Shown one piece after another: positions 17,994 to 27,202 of a stretch of DNA of 64,000 nucleotides (its first letter is position 1; each line of letters begins with the position of its first letter). The notes under the pieces are model-generated. The model saw only the letters and a program-made list of their open reading frames with translations, had not been told where the DNA came from and did not search any database. The translations under genes and the position numbers were made by a program. Source of the stretch: Actinopolymorpha pittospori (GTDB lineage Bacteria; Actinomycetota; Actinomycetes; Propionibacteriales; Actinopolymorphaceae); NCBI RefSeq assembly GCF_014873875.1, contig NZ_JADBEM010000001.1, forward strand, positions 6,944,001 through 7,008,000, given 5' to 3'.

Positions 17994-18051
17994 TTGACAG
18001 CGGGATTGCGCCCGTAGCAAACTTCCGGCACCTCAATTCCATCGTTGAATT
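17994..18051 (+). promoter_or_regulatory. Probable promoter and operator for the GH51/ABC operon
   Basis: TTGACA at 17994-17999 is a perfect -35 element. A weak -10 (CAAACT, 18018-18023) follows at an 18-nt spacing. Just downstream AATTC (18035-18039) and GAATT (18047-18051) flank CATCGTT, a palindrome sharing the CGTTGAA core with the LacI-gene operator. A repressor bound there would block the start of transcription. The operator ends 17 nt before the start codon. Confidence 0.55.
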
Positions 18052-18068
18052 CGCGTCAGGAGTCATCG

Positions 18069-19589
18069 GTGACTGTGACCTCGACGATCGATCCGGCCTT
18101 CTCTGTCGGACCGGTTAATCCCTGGCTGTTCGGTACCTTCGTCGAGCACCTCGGCCGGTGTGTCTACACCGGCATCTACGAGCCCACGCACCCCTCAGCC
18201 GACGAGGATGGCTTCCGCGGCGATGTCGCCGCCCTGGTCCGTGAACTCGGTGCGACCGTCGTCCGCTACCCGGGCGGCAACTTCGTGTCGAACTACCGCT
18301 GGGAGGATGGCGTCGGGCTGCGCGAGTCGCGACCGCGGGTGCTCGACCTCGCCTGGCGTTCCGTCGAGACCAACCAAGTCGGTACCGATGACTTCCTCGC
18401 TTGGTGTGCCCGCGTCGGCCTGGAACCGATGCTCGCGGTCAACCTCGGCAACCGCGGCCTGGCGGAGGCGGTCGACTACCTCGAGTACGTCAACGGCAAC
18501 CCTGGCACCCGGTACGCCGATCAGCGCGTGAGCAACGGGCATGCCAAGCCGTGGGGGGTACGTCTGTGGTGTCTGGGCAACGAGATGGACGGTCCGTGGC
18601 AGATCGGCCACAAGACGCCGGTGGAGTACGCACGGCTCGCGCAGGAGGTCGCTCACGCGTTCAAGGCTTTCGACCCGGATCTGCAGCTGGTCGCCTGCGG
18701 CTCCTCGAACACGACGATGCCGACCTTCGGGGAGTGGGAGCGCATCGTTCTCGAACACTGCTTCGATGACGTCGACCTGATCTCGGCGCACGTCTACTAC
18801 GAGCCGGTCGGCGGCGACGAGGTGTCCTTCGTGGCGGCCTCGGCGCACATGGATCGCTACATCCGCGACGTGGTCGCGACGGCCGATCACGTGGCCGCCA
18901 AGCGGCACTCGTCGAAGCGGATCAACATCTCCTTCGACGAGTGGAACATCTGGTTCGCCGCCCGGCACGCCGAGAACCGGCACGCCGAGAACAAGGTGGA
19001 ACACACCGAGGCGTCCGAGGCACCCGCGCTGATCCAGGACGTCTATACCGCGCTCGACGCGGTCGTGGTCGGGTCGTTGTTGATCACCCTGCTGCGCCAC
19101 ACGGACCGGGTCGGGGTGGCCTGCCAGGCGCAGCTGGTGAACGCGATTGCGCCGATCCTGACCATCCCGGGCGGAGCCGCGTGGCGGCAGACGATCTTCC
19201 ACCCGTTCGCTCTGACTGCCAAATACGCCCGAGGCACTGTCTTGACGCTCGCCGGTGATCACGGGCAGGTCGACACTCCTGCCTACGGCCCGGTCGAGCA
19301 GGTGTGGGCGGTCGCAACGCACGATGCGCAGTCCGGCGAGCTGACAGTCTTCGCCGCCAACCGGTCGCTGACCGACCCCGCCTCCTGGACCGTACGGCTG
19401 GGCTCCTTCGGCGAGCTCCGCCTAGTCGAGCATCTCGTCATCGGCGACGAGGACCACAACGCCGTCAATTCCGAGGACGTCCCCGACCGGGTCGTCCCCC
19501 TGGCCGGCGTCTCCACCCTCGCCGACGACCACGTGACCGTCACCCTGCCGCCAGCTTCGTGGCACTGTATTCGACTCGCCAGCCGCTGA
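18069..19589 (+). CDS. abfA: GH51 alpha-L-arabinofuranosidase
   Basis: 506 aa from the GTG at 18069, with AGGAG 7 nt upstream; an earlier TTG at 18045 would lie inside the operator and is not favoured. The family signature is clear: WLFGTFVEHLGRCVYTGIYE near the start, acid/base Glu in CLGNEMDGPWQIG, and nucleophile Glu in ISFDEWNIW. It releases terminal alpha-L-arabinofuranose from arabinan, arabinoxylan or their oligosaccharides. No signal peptide is present, so it acts in the cytoplasm on oligosaccharides imported by the downstream ABC genes. It is the first gene of a plus-strand operon with a 19-bp gap to the binding protein. Confidence 0.93.
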   Translation: MTVTSTIDPAFSVGPVNPWLFGTFVEHLGRCVYTGIYEPTHPSADEDGFRGDVAALVRELGATVVRYPGGNFVSNYRWEDGVGLRESRPRVLDLAWRSVETNQVGTDDFLAWCARVGLEPMLAVNLGNRGLAEAVDYLEYVNGNPGTRYADQRVSNGHAKPWGVRLWCLGNEMDGPWQIGHKTPVEYARLAQEVAHAFKAFDPDLQLVACGSSNTTMPTFGEWERIVLEHCFDDVDLISAHVYYEPVGGDEVSFVAASAHMDRYIRDVVATADHVAAKRHSSKRINISFDEWNIWFAARHAENRHAENKVEHTEASEAPALIQDVYTALDAVVVGSLLITLLRHTDRVGVACQAQLVNAIAPILTIPGGAAWRQTIFHPFALTAKYARGTVLTLAGDHGQVDTPAYGPVEQVWAVATHDAQSGELTVFAANRSLTDPASWTVRLGSFGELRLVEHLVIGDEDHNAVNSEDVPDRVVPLAGVSTLADDHVTVTLPPASWHCIRLASR

Positions 19590-19608
19590 TCTTCGAAAGG
19601 ACCAACCG

Positions 19609-20943
19609 ATGATCCCTTCTGATCCGGTGCGTTTCGGCCGCCGGACCCTGCTCGGCGCCGCCGCCGCTGTCGGCGCCGGACTTACATTGTCCGCCTGTGG
19701 CGGCAGCCACGGCCCGGGTCAGGCGCCCACAACCGGCAAGGGCGGTGCCGAGGGCTACGACGGCCCCCCCGTCGAGCTGCAGTACTGGAATGGCCTCACC
19801 GGCGGCGATGGCCCGGTGATGAAGAAGCTGGCAGCCAAGTTCATGGACGCCCACCCCAAGATCAAGATCACCACCACGTCGATCGCCTGGGCCGACCTGT
19901 TCCAGAAGCTGCCGGCCGCGGTGCAGAGCAGCCGTGCCCCCGACATCTGCCTGATGCACACCGCCGACATCGCCACCAACGCCGCCCGCCAGGTAGTTCA
20001 GCCGATCGACGACGTGGTCAAGGGTCTCGGACTCACCGCCGCCGACTACGCCGAACTCGTCTGGAAGGCGACCTTCTACAAGGACCAGCAGTACGCCATC
20101 CCGCTGGACATCCACCCGGCGGGCCTCTACTACAACAAGAAGGTGCTGAGCCAGGTCGGCGCCGACCCGACCAAGCCGCCGACCACCAAGGACGAGTTCA
20201 TGGCGGTCCTGGACAAGTGCAAGTCCAAGGGCGTCAAGGGCTACTGGGTGAGCGCGCTGAGCATCGGCGGCCTGGTCGCACAGTCGATGATCTTCCAGAA
20301 CGACGGCTACATGATCAGCGACGACGGCACCAAGACCGGCTTCGCCGATCAGCCGGCGATCGACTCGCTCACTTACTTCAAGAGCCTGATCGACGACGGC
20401 TACTCGCCGAGGAACGCTGCCGCCGACGGTGACTGGGTCTCCTTCAGCAACAACAAGGCCGCCTTCATGATCGTCGGACCCTGGATGGTCACCCCGTGCA
20501 AGGAGGCCAAGGGCCTGGACTGGGGCTGTGCACCGATCCCGCTGTTCGGCCCGCAGCAACAGACCTGGGCGGGTTCGCACTGCTTTACGCTGCCCCGGCA
20601 GACCAAACAAGACAAGGACAAGGCGACCGCCGCGCGCGTCTTCGTCAACTGGATGAGCAAGAACTCCGTCGGCTGGGCCGAGGCCGGCATGGTGCCGGCA
20701 CGCAAGTCCGTCCGCGAGTCGCCCGAGTTCGCCCAGTACACCGAGGTGAAGCAATTCGAAAAGATGATCGACTGGGCGCATTTCCCGCCCAACGTGCCGG
20801 GCTCCAGCGACACCGACCCCGAGTGGAGCAAGGGAGTCAGCCTAGCGGTGACCGGGCAGAAGCCGATCGCGCAGGCGCTGCAGGACGCGGCCCAGAAGGG
20901 CGACCAGATCCTGACGGCGAACAAGAAGAAGTACGGCGGATGA
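19609..20943 (+). CDS. Sugar ABC transporter substrate-binding lipoprotein
   Basis: 444 aa. The N-terminus has an RR motif (FGRRTLLGA) and a lipobox LSAC with Cys at residue 30, so it is a membrane-anchored lipoprotein, possibly Tat-exported. The rest is a typical family 1 extracellular solute-binding protein (PVELQYWNG, then AIPLDIHPAGLYYNKKVL, then KAAFMIVGPWM). Context indicates import of arabino-oligosaccharides. AAAGGA precedes the ATG. The two permeases follow in the same operon. Confidence 0.93.
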   Translation: MIPSDPVRFGRRTLLGAAAAVGAGLTLSACGGSHGPGQAPTTGKGGAEGYDGPPVELQYWNGLTGGDGPVMKKLAAKFMDAHPKIKITTTSIAWADLFQKLPAAVQSSRAPDICLMHTADIATNAARQVVQPIDDVVKGLGLTAADYAELVWKATFYKDQQYAIPLDIHPAGLYYNKKVLSQVGADPTKPPTTKDEFMAVLDKCKSKGVKGYWVSALSIGGLVAQSMIFQNDGYMISDDGTKTGFADQPAIDSLTYFKSLIDDGYSPRNAAADGDWVSFSNNKAAFMIVGPWMVTPCKEAKGLDWGCAPIPLFGPQQQTWAGSHCFTLPRQTKQDKDKATAARVFVNWMSKNSVGWAEAGMVPARKSVRESPEFAQYTEVKQFEKMIDWAHFPPNVPGSSDTDPEWSKGVSLAVTGQKPIAQALQDAAQKGDQILTANKKKYGG

Positions 20944-20971
20944 GCAGCCGCCGCGATCGGGAGCCGCGACC

Positions 20972-21871
20972 GTGAACCAGACCGCGTTGCGGCACCACCA
21001 TCCACTGACGCCCTATCTGTTCGTCGCGCCGTACGTGGTGCTGCTGTTGGCCTTCTTGGTGGGTCCCGCGGTCTTCGGCATCTGGATGAGCCTGCACAAC
21101 TGGGACTTCATGCTGTCGGCCAAGCCATGGGTGGGGTTGCAGAACTACCTCGATCTGCTCGACTCCAGCTCGGTGATCTTCCATCCGTTCTGGAACGGTA
21201 TGAAGAACACCTTCCTGTTCGTGCTGATCAGCGTGCCGTTCCTGGTCATGATCCCGCTCGGGTTGTCGCTGCTGCTCAACCAGAAGTTTGCCGGGCGCAC
21301 CTTCTTCCGCGCGGTCGTGTTCACGCCGTTCGTGCTCGGGGTTGCGGTGGTGGGCCTGCTCTTCGGCTACCTCTTCGACCCCGAGGTCGGGATGATCAAC
21401 GGCATCCTGAGCGGGGTCGGGCTGCCGAAGGTCGCCTGGCTTACCACCCAGCCGCAGGCCTGGATCACGATCGTGATCACGACGATCTGGTGGACGATCG
21501 GCTTCAACGCGGTGATCTTCCTGGCTGGGTTGCAGAGCCTGCCCGGAGAGCTGTACGAGGCGGCGGAGCTGGATGGTGCAGGCCGGTGGGCGAGGTTCCG
21601 CTTCGTCACCATGCCGGGCCTCCGTAACATCTTCCTATTCGTGGTGACGACAACCATTCTTGCCAGCGCGAACCTGTTCGGACAGCCGTACATCTTGACG
21701 AGGGGAGGCCCGGGCGACAGCACCACGACGGCGATTATGGCGATGACCAACGAGGGCCTGCGCGGCTTCCGTATGGGCACCGCCGCGGCAATGAGCTACG
21801 TGCTGGCGCTCGCCCTGACGATCATCTCCATCGCCAACTTCCTGATCATGCGGGAGCGCAAACCGTCATGA
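20972..21871 (+). CDS. Sugar ABC transporter permease (MalF-like)
   Basis: 299 aa from a GTG, with six predicted membrane helices. The EAA loop that contacts the ATPase reads ELYEAAELDGAGRWARFR. It belongs to the carbohydrate uptake CUT1 branch. Its stop overlaps the next start as ATGA (21868-21871), so the two permeases are coupled and form the heterodimeric channel. Confidence 0.93.
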   Translation: MNQTALRHHHPLTPYLFVAPYVVLLLAFLVGPAVFGIWMSLHNWDFMLSAKPWVGLQNYLDLLDSSSVIFHPFWNGMKNTFLFVLISVPFLVMIPLGLSLLLNQKFAGRTFFRAVVFTPFVLGVAVVGLLFGYLFDPEVGMINGILSGVGLPKVAWLTTQPQAWITIVITTIWWTIGFNAVIFLAGLQSLPGELYEAAELDGAGRWARFRFVTMPGLRNIFLFVVTTTILASANLFGQPYILTRGGPGDSTTTAIMAMTNEGLRGFRMGTAAAMSYVLALALTIISIANFLIMRERKPS

Positions 21872-22782
21872 CGACGACCAAGTCGATCAACAGCAGTCGA
21901 TCCGGTGCCGACCCGTCCGCCGAGCCCGGCGGGCGAGCCCGCCGCTGGCGGGGCTACTCCCGGACCAGGGTGGGGCCGCTGACCTACGTCGCGATGACGG
22001 TAATCTCGTTGATCTTTGTGCTGCCGCTGCTGTGGATGCTGCTCACCACGTTCAAGACCGAGTCTGACGCCCGCTCGATCCCGATCCGGGTCATGCCCAG
22101 CGAATGGACGCTGCGGGCGTACAGGGTAATCTTCGGCGACGCCGCGAACCCGGTCTACACCTGGCTATTCAACTCGCTGGTGGTCTCAGTGCTGCACATG
22201 CTGCTCACCGTGGCGGTGGCATCGGCGGCGGCGTACGCATTGGCCCGGATGCGCTTCGCCGGCCGGAACCTACTCTTCGGCGTACTGATCGCCACGCTCT
22301 TCGTCCCCGGCTTCATCTTCTTCATGCCGAATTACCTGACGATGAGCAAGCTCGGCTGGCTGGACAGCTACTGGGCACTGGTGGTGCCGGGTGCGGCCGG
22401 CGCCTTCGGCGTCTTCTTCCTCCGCCAGTTCTTCCTGTCGATCCCTCGCGAGCTGGAGGAGAGTGCCCTGATCGACGGCGCGAACTCGTGGACGATTTAC
22501 ACCCGGATCGTGCTACCGCTCTCGAAGCCAGGACTCGTGACGCTTGCGGTCCTGAGCTTCCTCGGCGCATGGAACGACTTCGTCTGGCCGGTGTTCGTGC
22601 TCTTCAGTCCGAACAAGATGACACTGGCACCCGGCCTCGCCACCCTCCAAGGGGCGTACACCACCGACTACCCCGTGGTGATGGCTGGGGCGACCGTGGC
22701 CGCCGTCCCGGTGTTGATCTTGTACGTCGTGGTGCAGCGCTACGTGATCGAGGGCGTCGCCAACAGCGGCCTAAAGGGCTGA
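21868..22782 (+). CDS. Sugar ABC transporter permease (MalG-like)
   Basis: 304 aa. A basic cytoplasmic N-terminus is followed by six membrane helices and the EAA-type loop ELEESALIDGANSWTIYTR, typical of MalG/MsmG proteins. It is the last gene of the operon. No ATP-binding subunit follows; CUT1 systems in actinobacteria commonly share one MsmK-type ATPase encoded elsewhere. Confidence 0.93.
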   Translation: MTTTKSINSSRSGADPSAEPGGRARRWRGYSRTRVGPLTYVAMTVISLIFVLPLLWMLLTTFKTESDARSIPIRVMPSEWTLRAYRVIFGDAANPVYTWLFNSLVVSVLHMLLTVAVASAAAYALARMRFAGRNLLFGVLIATLFVPGFIFFMPNYLTMSKLGWLDSYWALVVPGAAGAFGVFFLRQFFLSIPRELEESALIDGANSWTIYTRIVLPLSKPGLVTLAVLSFLGAWNDFVWPVFVLFSPNKMTLAPGLATLQGAYTTDYPVVMAGATVAAVPVLILYVVVQRYVIEGVANSGLKG

Positions 22783-22823
22783 CCGCCTAATCAGAGACCC
22801 GGACGCGCAAGGCGGGCCCGGCC

Positions 22824-23164
22824 TAGAAGAACAGCGGCGAGAAGACGGGCGTCGCCGTCGCGATGATGGCAAGCAGGGCCCAGGTGAGCTTCCCCCGTAC
22901 GGGTGCGTGGCGGCTTGCGGCTGTAGCGGATCCACAGGAGGAGAGGGATGCACGCCCCCAGAGCAGCGGGGACCGCGCTGGTCATGCTGTCCCGCGGGCT
23001 GAGCTGCTCGAGGGTAGAGATCAGCCCCGGGAAGCAAGGGCAGCCGGTAAGCCGAAGACGAGGTAGCCGGCCCAGGTATTTGCCGTCTTCCAACGCGATG
23101 GTGAGAGCTTGGGCTGACGGGCACGGTCGGACTTGGTGCCAGCGCGGTTTGTGGCATCGGTCAT
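22824..23164 (-). pseudogene. Frameshifted small membrane protein
   Basis: Starting at the ATG at 23162-23164 the translation MTDATNRAGTKSDRARQ runs to YLVFGLPAALASRG and stops. A second frame continues with AVPAALGACIPLLLWIRYSR and a third with KLTWALLAIIATATPVFSPL before a TAG at 22824. Together they read as one protein of about 110 residues with two or three membrane segments, broken by two frameshifts. The family is not recognised. Indel errors in the sequence are an alternative to real decay. Confidence 0.5.
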
Positions 23165-23239
23165 CCCCAAGTGTTCGAGGTGAAATGGTCGGTGCCTCGA
23201 CGAAGGCGGCGCCAGCACCCATGGCTGCTTAAGGCGCTG

Positions 23240-24306
23240 CGGGCAAGATCCATGTCCAACTCGCCTCCCCCGTTCGGGTGCAGTCACCGAAAGGAAGGTG
23301 TGGCGAGGGAAGGGCCTGTGACGCCGGAGCGGCGAGGAGGCGGTCCCGAACATCCGCGGGGCCGGGGGCACAGGGGACCAACCCGATGCCGGTCCCGGCC
23401 CCGACGGATGACAGGTTGAGGGCGTCGGGTACCACCCCGACGCTGGTCTCAACCTGGGGAGTCGGACGAGTCCGACCCGGCCAGTGTAGGTCCAAGGGTC
23501 GACGGATCCGGACTCGATGTGGGTCATGCCTGACTCCGGTGCTCGACGAACTCCGGAGCAGGGTCGGCAAGCTGCGCCAGCAGCCACGGCGACAAGTCGG
23601 CCAGAAGAGCACGGGGCCTGCATCCCCAGCGCCGCCAGGGCCTCCCACACCTCGTTTGGCTCCTCGTCGACGACCACGAGGAAAACGCCGGCGCGCAAGG
23701 GCAGGTCGACGGGAACCTGCAGCCGCGCTAGCCGTGACAATCACCAGCGGCGCCGTCGTCCAGTGCTCCCGCAGCTGCTCGAGGGTGATCCAGTCCAGCC
23801 CGGGCACCGCCGGGTGGACGGCATCGACGGGCGACACGGACTGGGCGGCCGCCTCGGCGCTTGGGACGACTCCAGGACCAGGGCGCCTCGGCATACCCCT
23901 GGAGGCGGTGGGTCCCGGCGGTGATGACCGCGGCCAGCAGCCGCTGGGTCGCGCTGCCCTCCCATGTGGGGCTCGGCGAGCAAAGGACCTGCGCGACGTG
24001 GGCGGCCTTGATGACCTCGACAGGATCCAGGTGGTCGACCGGGCGGTGGGTGTAGGAGCCGAGGACCGCCCGGTCGACCACCCGTGTCCGGCCACGCTCG
24101 GCCAGCCACTGCACGGCTGCGGTGTTCTCGGCGCGCAGCAGCCGGCCGGCCTCGGTGGCCGTGGCGACAAGGACGTGTTTCTCCAAGGAGTTTCGCGCGA
24201 AGGCGACCAGGGTCCGAGAGGCCAGGATGTGCCAGGACGAGGCTGCGGACACGAGCAGGTCAATGTGGTCGGCGGTCAGGGCCGGGGTGGGGCTGGTGGT
24301 CGCCAT
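23240..24306 (-). pseudogene. Two decayed, formerly coupled unknown genes
   Basis: The first begins MATTSPTPALTADHIDLL at 24306 after GGGGAG. It continues across two or three frame changes (DAVHPAVPGLDWITLEQL, AGVFLVVVDEEPNEVWEAL, LLADLSPWLLAQLADPAP) to a TGA near 23522, about 270 residues in all. That TGA overlaps an ATG that opens a second frame (MTHIESGSVDPWTYTGR), which soon breaks and resumes as VETSVGVVPDALNLS. I recognise neither family. The ATGA overlap shows they were once an operon. Confidence 0.5.
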
Positions 24307-24468
24307 CAGAATCACTCCCCTGGGGAGGTGTCTCGGGCTGGTCGGGCCCTCACGTGGGTTGGTGGACTCCAAACCTCCCATCACTTGCTGCGGGCCGTCT
24401 ACCAATTGTGGGTCGCCACACCTCTGGGCGGGATCCGATGCGCTCTGGCCTGGGCCTTTGCGGTGAAA

Positions 24469-24506
24469 CGGGTGACGGGAATCGAACCCGCACGGTCAGC
24501 TTGGAA
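24469..24506 (-). tRNA. 3' half of a glycine-type tRNA (probable att site)
   Basis: On the minus strand the segment reads TTTTCCAAGC, then GCGGGTTCGATTCCCGT (T-arm), then CACCCGT (3' acceptor side). This is the part of a tRNA-Gly from the anticodon loop to the end. No matching D-arm or 5' acceptor strand is found upstream, so it is not a functional tRNA. Partial 3' copies of this kind are left at one end of elements integrated by tyrosine recombinases into tRNA genes. The orientation places the element on the higher-coordinate side, where the transfer genes lie. Confidence 0.6.
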
Positions 24507-24705
24507 AACGTAGGGATCACGCCGCATACGCGGGCCGGTGGTGTGGATCAGTGGCCTGGAGTGACCCGGATGATCCCTCCCTGGGCCCCCGCGCTAACGA
24601 CACGTGGATGGCACGCGCTGACCACCGTCCCGACGCCAGACGAGCATGGCGTTAAGCCGCCTCCCTAGTGCGGAATCTCTGCTCCGCAGTAGCCCGTGAG
24701 CTCGG

Positions 24706-25005
24706 TTACCAGGGGTGGACCATGGCTGCTGGCCAGCGCGGGTAGTGGTCCGGCTCGCCGAGGAGCACGACAGCGCGTCCTTCCGCCCGTGCCTGGCGAC
24801 TTCTCGAGCTTCGGGCACGAGTTGACTGCCGATGGCACGCCGCTGCCGGAAGAACGCTGAGCGGACCGAGGGCCAGTACCGGTGGAGCAGTGAGACCAAG
24901 CAGGGCCTTGCGACCGAGCATGCAGTGCCCAACAACGGTCCGGTCTACCTGGGCCACGAGGGCCAGCTCCGGAACATCCTCCGGCGTCCGGATCGCGGCG
25001 ACCAT
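24706..25005 (-). pseudogene. Frameshifted GNAT acetyltransferase
   Basis: The minus-strand translation has ALVAQVDRTVVGHCMLGR and APPVLALGPLSVLPA in one frame, an RRAIGSQLV-like acetyl-CoA loop in another, and ARAEGRAVVLLGEPDHYPR in the first again. This is the order of a YhbS-like GNAT acetyltransferase broken by at least two frameshifts, with the C-terminus missing. The reading is short and probably non-functional. Confidence 0.6.
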
Positions 25006-25467
25006 AGCGAGACCAGGGATTACTCATCCGCCCAGCGGACCCGTCTCGGCGGGCGTCCCGGGTGCCAACAGGAGGTCCTCGTCGTACGTCGTGCGTCGTG
25101 CGCGGGTCGAGTTCACGTGCACCGAGGCGGTCGGGTCAGCGTCGGCGGCGTCCCTTTCGGCGACCTTGGTGATCGAGATCATGCCGTTCAGCCGGGTGTT
25201 CTCGACCGGCCCGGGTCAGGCAGTCACATGGTGCCAGCGGCGGCAGTTTCGGGGACCGGAACGTGACCGCACGGTACGCGCAGCGTTCCGACAACCAAGG
25301 TCGTCGACGCGGTGAGGTCCGGTCACCAACGCGCAGGCACGCCGAGCTCCTGTGAACTCATCGACAAGATGAGTCGACTGGTGGTCAACGCCCGATCGCC
25401 TCCGACACCCTCACGATTGTGGTGGCACGCAGATGCGACCTTCCACCAATACTCTCGGGGAGTCTCC
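25006..25467. other. Stretch without a recognisable gene
   Basis: Several overlapping short frames exist but none has convincing composition, start site or family resemblance. It lies between the broken acetyltransferase and the secreted-protein gene and must contain that gene's promoter; no clear -35/-10 pair is visible. Confidence 0.5.
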
Positions 25468-25941
25468 ATGCAGTTGGTAACGAGACACAGAACAAGGCTG
25501 GCCACACTTGCCCTGGCAGGCGCCGCGCTCATCGTCACGGCGACCTCACCGGCGATGGCCACCGAAACCGGCGGCAACCCCTCCAGCGACCGGGTGGTCT
25601 CACCGAATGGCGCCGGCGAGTGGGACTACCTGGGCCCGGACGACTTCACGAAGCAGAGCCGCACCTTCCAATCGGGTGGCGGAGACTTCATGATCTGCCT
25701 GGATGCACATAGCCAGCACGGTTCTTACATCCTGTGGGAGGAGGACCCGTTCAACCCCGACGATCAGGTCCGCCTCAACGACGGGCTTCTCAACCTGCTC
25801 GACTTCCCACGCGACTTCGACAGCAGCGGCTGCTACGCCTTCCGTGGGATCAGCAACTACGTCGACGGCGCCAACGACCAGGCCGAGTTCTACGTCCAGA
25901 ATTTAGGCTGGGGAGCCGCGACCGTCTACGCCTACGACTGA
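25468..25941 (+). CDS. Secreted protein of unknown function
   Basis: 157 aa from the ATG at 25468. The N-terminus is a Sec signal peptide (basic MQLVTRHRTR, hydrophobic LATLALAGAALIVTA, cleavage near AMA-TE). The mature part is acidic and aromatic, with two Cys (MICLDAHSQHG and SSGCYAFRGI) that could form one disulfide. I recognise no family. It stands alone on the plus strand near the probable att site and so may be element cargo. Confidence 0.65.
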   Translation: MQLVTRHRTRLATLALAGAALIVTATSPAMATETGGNPSSDRVVSPNGAGEWDYLGPDDFTKQSRTFQSGGGDFMICLDAHSQHGSYILWEEDPFNPDDQVRLNDGLLNLLDFPRDFDSSGCYAFRGISNYVDGANDQAEFYVQNLGWGAATVYAYD

Positions 25942-26570
25942 GGTCGAGACCCTCGCTGCAGCGCGGTGCATGCCGGAGCCGCGTCCGGAGGATTTCGGCG
26001 CGGGAGAAGCGGAGCTCGAACGCCCGGCTGACTGTGTCAGAGCCGGTACACGGCGACGCTCCTACCTCCGCCGGCGTCCGAAATCTGCCACCCGTTCTGG
26101 GCGGTTCAGGTCACGTTCACGCCTCGGGCCGCCGTGGATGTCCAAGACGGCGAACCGAAGCCTGACGTCGGCTGCACCACCGACGTCGGCACGAGGGTTG
26201 TGCACCGCGCCAGGAGGCGATCAGCCCGTCGTGGTAGGAACTTCAAATGTGCTTGCTCGCGGCCGCGCGAGCAACTGATGATCCGGTCGAAGCGGTCCCG
26301 TATCGGCGACGAAGCCCTTTCGATTGTCGACCTTCACACTCTCGGCGTGGATAAGGACGGCCAAGCCTGCATCGAACCTTCCAGCACGATCATTCGCGCT
26401 CTGCTTGCCAACCTCGGCGTTCCTGCCTTCTAGGTGCCAGCCGCCGCGCAAGCGTCAGTCTGGTGGTGCTGCCATTTCGTGGGTCCTGAGGGCGCAGTGC
26501 CACCTCCGCACGCATCGCGCCACCTGCCTCCGGCTCCACGCGGTCGGCAGGGCTTCTCCCGTCGGTCAGG
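25942..26570. other. Stretch with only doubtful reading frames
   Basis: A plus-strand frame ending at 26433 contains DEALSIVDLHTLGVDKDGQA, which looks protein-like but has no good start and no family; it may be a gene remnant. The rest shows nothing I can support. Confidence 0.4.
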
Positions 26571-26882
26571 CTAGCCGGCCAACCGCCTCGGAGGGCGACG
26601 GGGAACCCAGTGCGCCGACTTCTCCACGCCGTTGGTCCACGCTGTACCGGCGGCGATCCCCGTGTACTCGTCGACGATCGCCCACTGGCGGCAATCCGCC
26701 ACGATGCGGCAGCTAGCGCAGATCTGCAGTAACGGTGTAGCGGCGGCGAGGGCGGCTGCCTGGGTGGTCGCCGCGTCGTGCAGCTGCTCCTGACGGTTCC
26801 AGGTGTCGCGTTCCTCCCCGCACGCGGCGGCCACCAGCCTCGCGGCGGCCTGCTGGGCGAGGACTTCCTTGGAGGCGCTCAT
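26571..26882 (-). CDS. WhiB-like iron-sulfur protein
   Basis: 103 aa, starting at an ATG that overlaps the upstream stop as ATGA (26879-26882). It has four Cys in the WhiB pattern, one in AAACGEERD and three in CASCRIVADC, followed by the GIAAGTAWTNG turn related to the G[I/V]WGG motif. WhiB-like proteins carry a [4Fe-4S] cluster and regulate transcription. The coupling to the translocase operon suggests it controls transfer or element genes. The basic PRRPPRRLAG tail fits DNA contact. Confidence 0.75.
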   Translation of the reverse strand: MSASKEVLAQQAAARLVAAACGEERDTWNRQEQLHDAATTQAAALAAATPLLQICASCRIVADCRQWAIVDEYTGIAAGTAWTNGVEKSAHWVPRRPPRRLAG

Positions 26883-27202
26883 GCGAGATTCTCGCGGCGG
26901 TGGACGCTCACGCGGCGGGCCCAGCTGACCGCGACAGCCACGACTGCCAGCAGCGCTGCGGTCGCGATCGCGATGCGGGGCCGGTCCAGGCCGGCGCCGT
27001 CGGCGCCGGGGATCTCGAGGAGCGGAGGCGCCGAGGCCGGGGCCAGCACCCCGTGCTCGACCAGCCAGGTCGTGCCCTTCAGCCATAGCACGCCGGCCGA
27101 CCCGACCAGAACCCCAAGGGCAGCAAGCGCGATGTGGATCAGCAACATCTCCTCCCCGGGGCTGTTGGCCAGGCCGTTGCCTCGATGCGAGGCGTTGCTC
27201 AT
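26879..27202 (-). CDS. Small two-helix membrane protein in the transfer operon
   Basis: 107 aa with two predicted membrane segments (LLIHIALAALGVLVGSAGVL and IAIATAALLAVVAVAVSW) separated by a Pro-rich loop. Its start overlaps the FtsK-like stop (ATGA at 27199-27202) and its stop overlaps the WhiB-like start. Small membrane proteins coupled to TraB/FtsK genes in actinomycete elements are often spread (Spd) proteins; that role here is inference. Confidence 0.7.
   Translation of the reverse strand: MSNASHRGNGLANSPGEEMLLIHIALAALGVLVGSAGVLWLKGTTWLVEHGVLAPASAPPLLEIPGADGAGLDRPRIAIATAALLAVVAVAVSWARRVSVHRRENLA

Noticed and set aside
24434..24530. A short frame containing GDGNRTRT
   Set aside because: This is a familiar false protein produced by translating tRNA sequence; it matches the half tRNA on the other strand.
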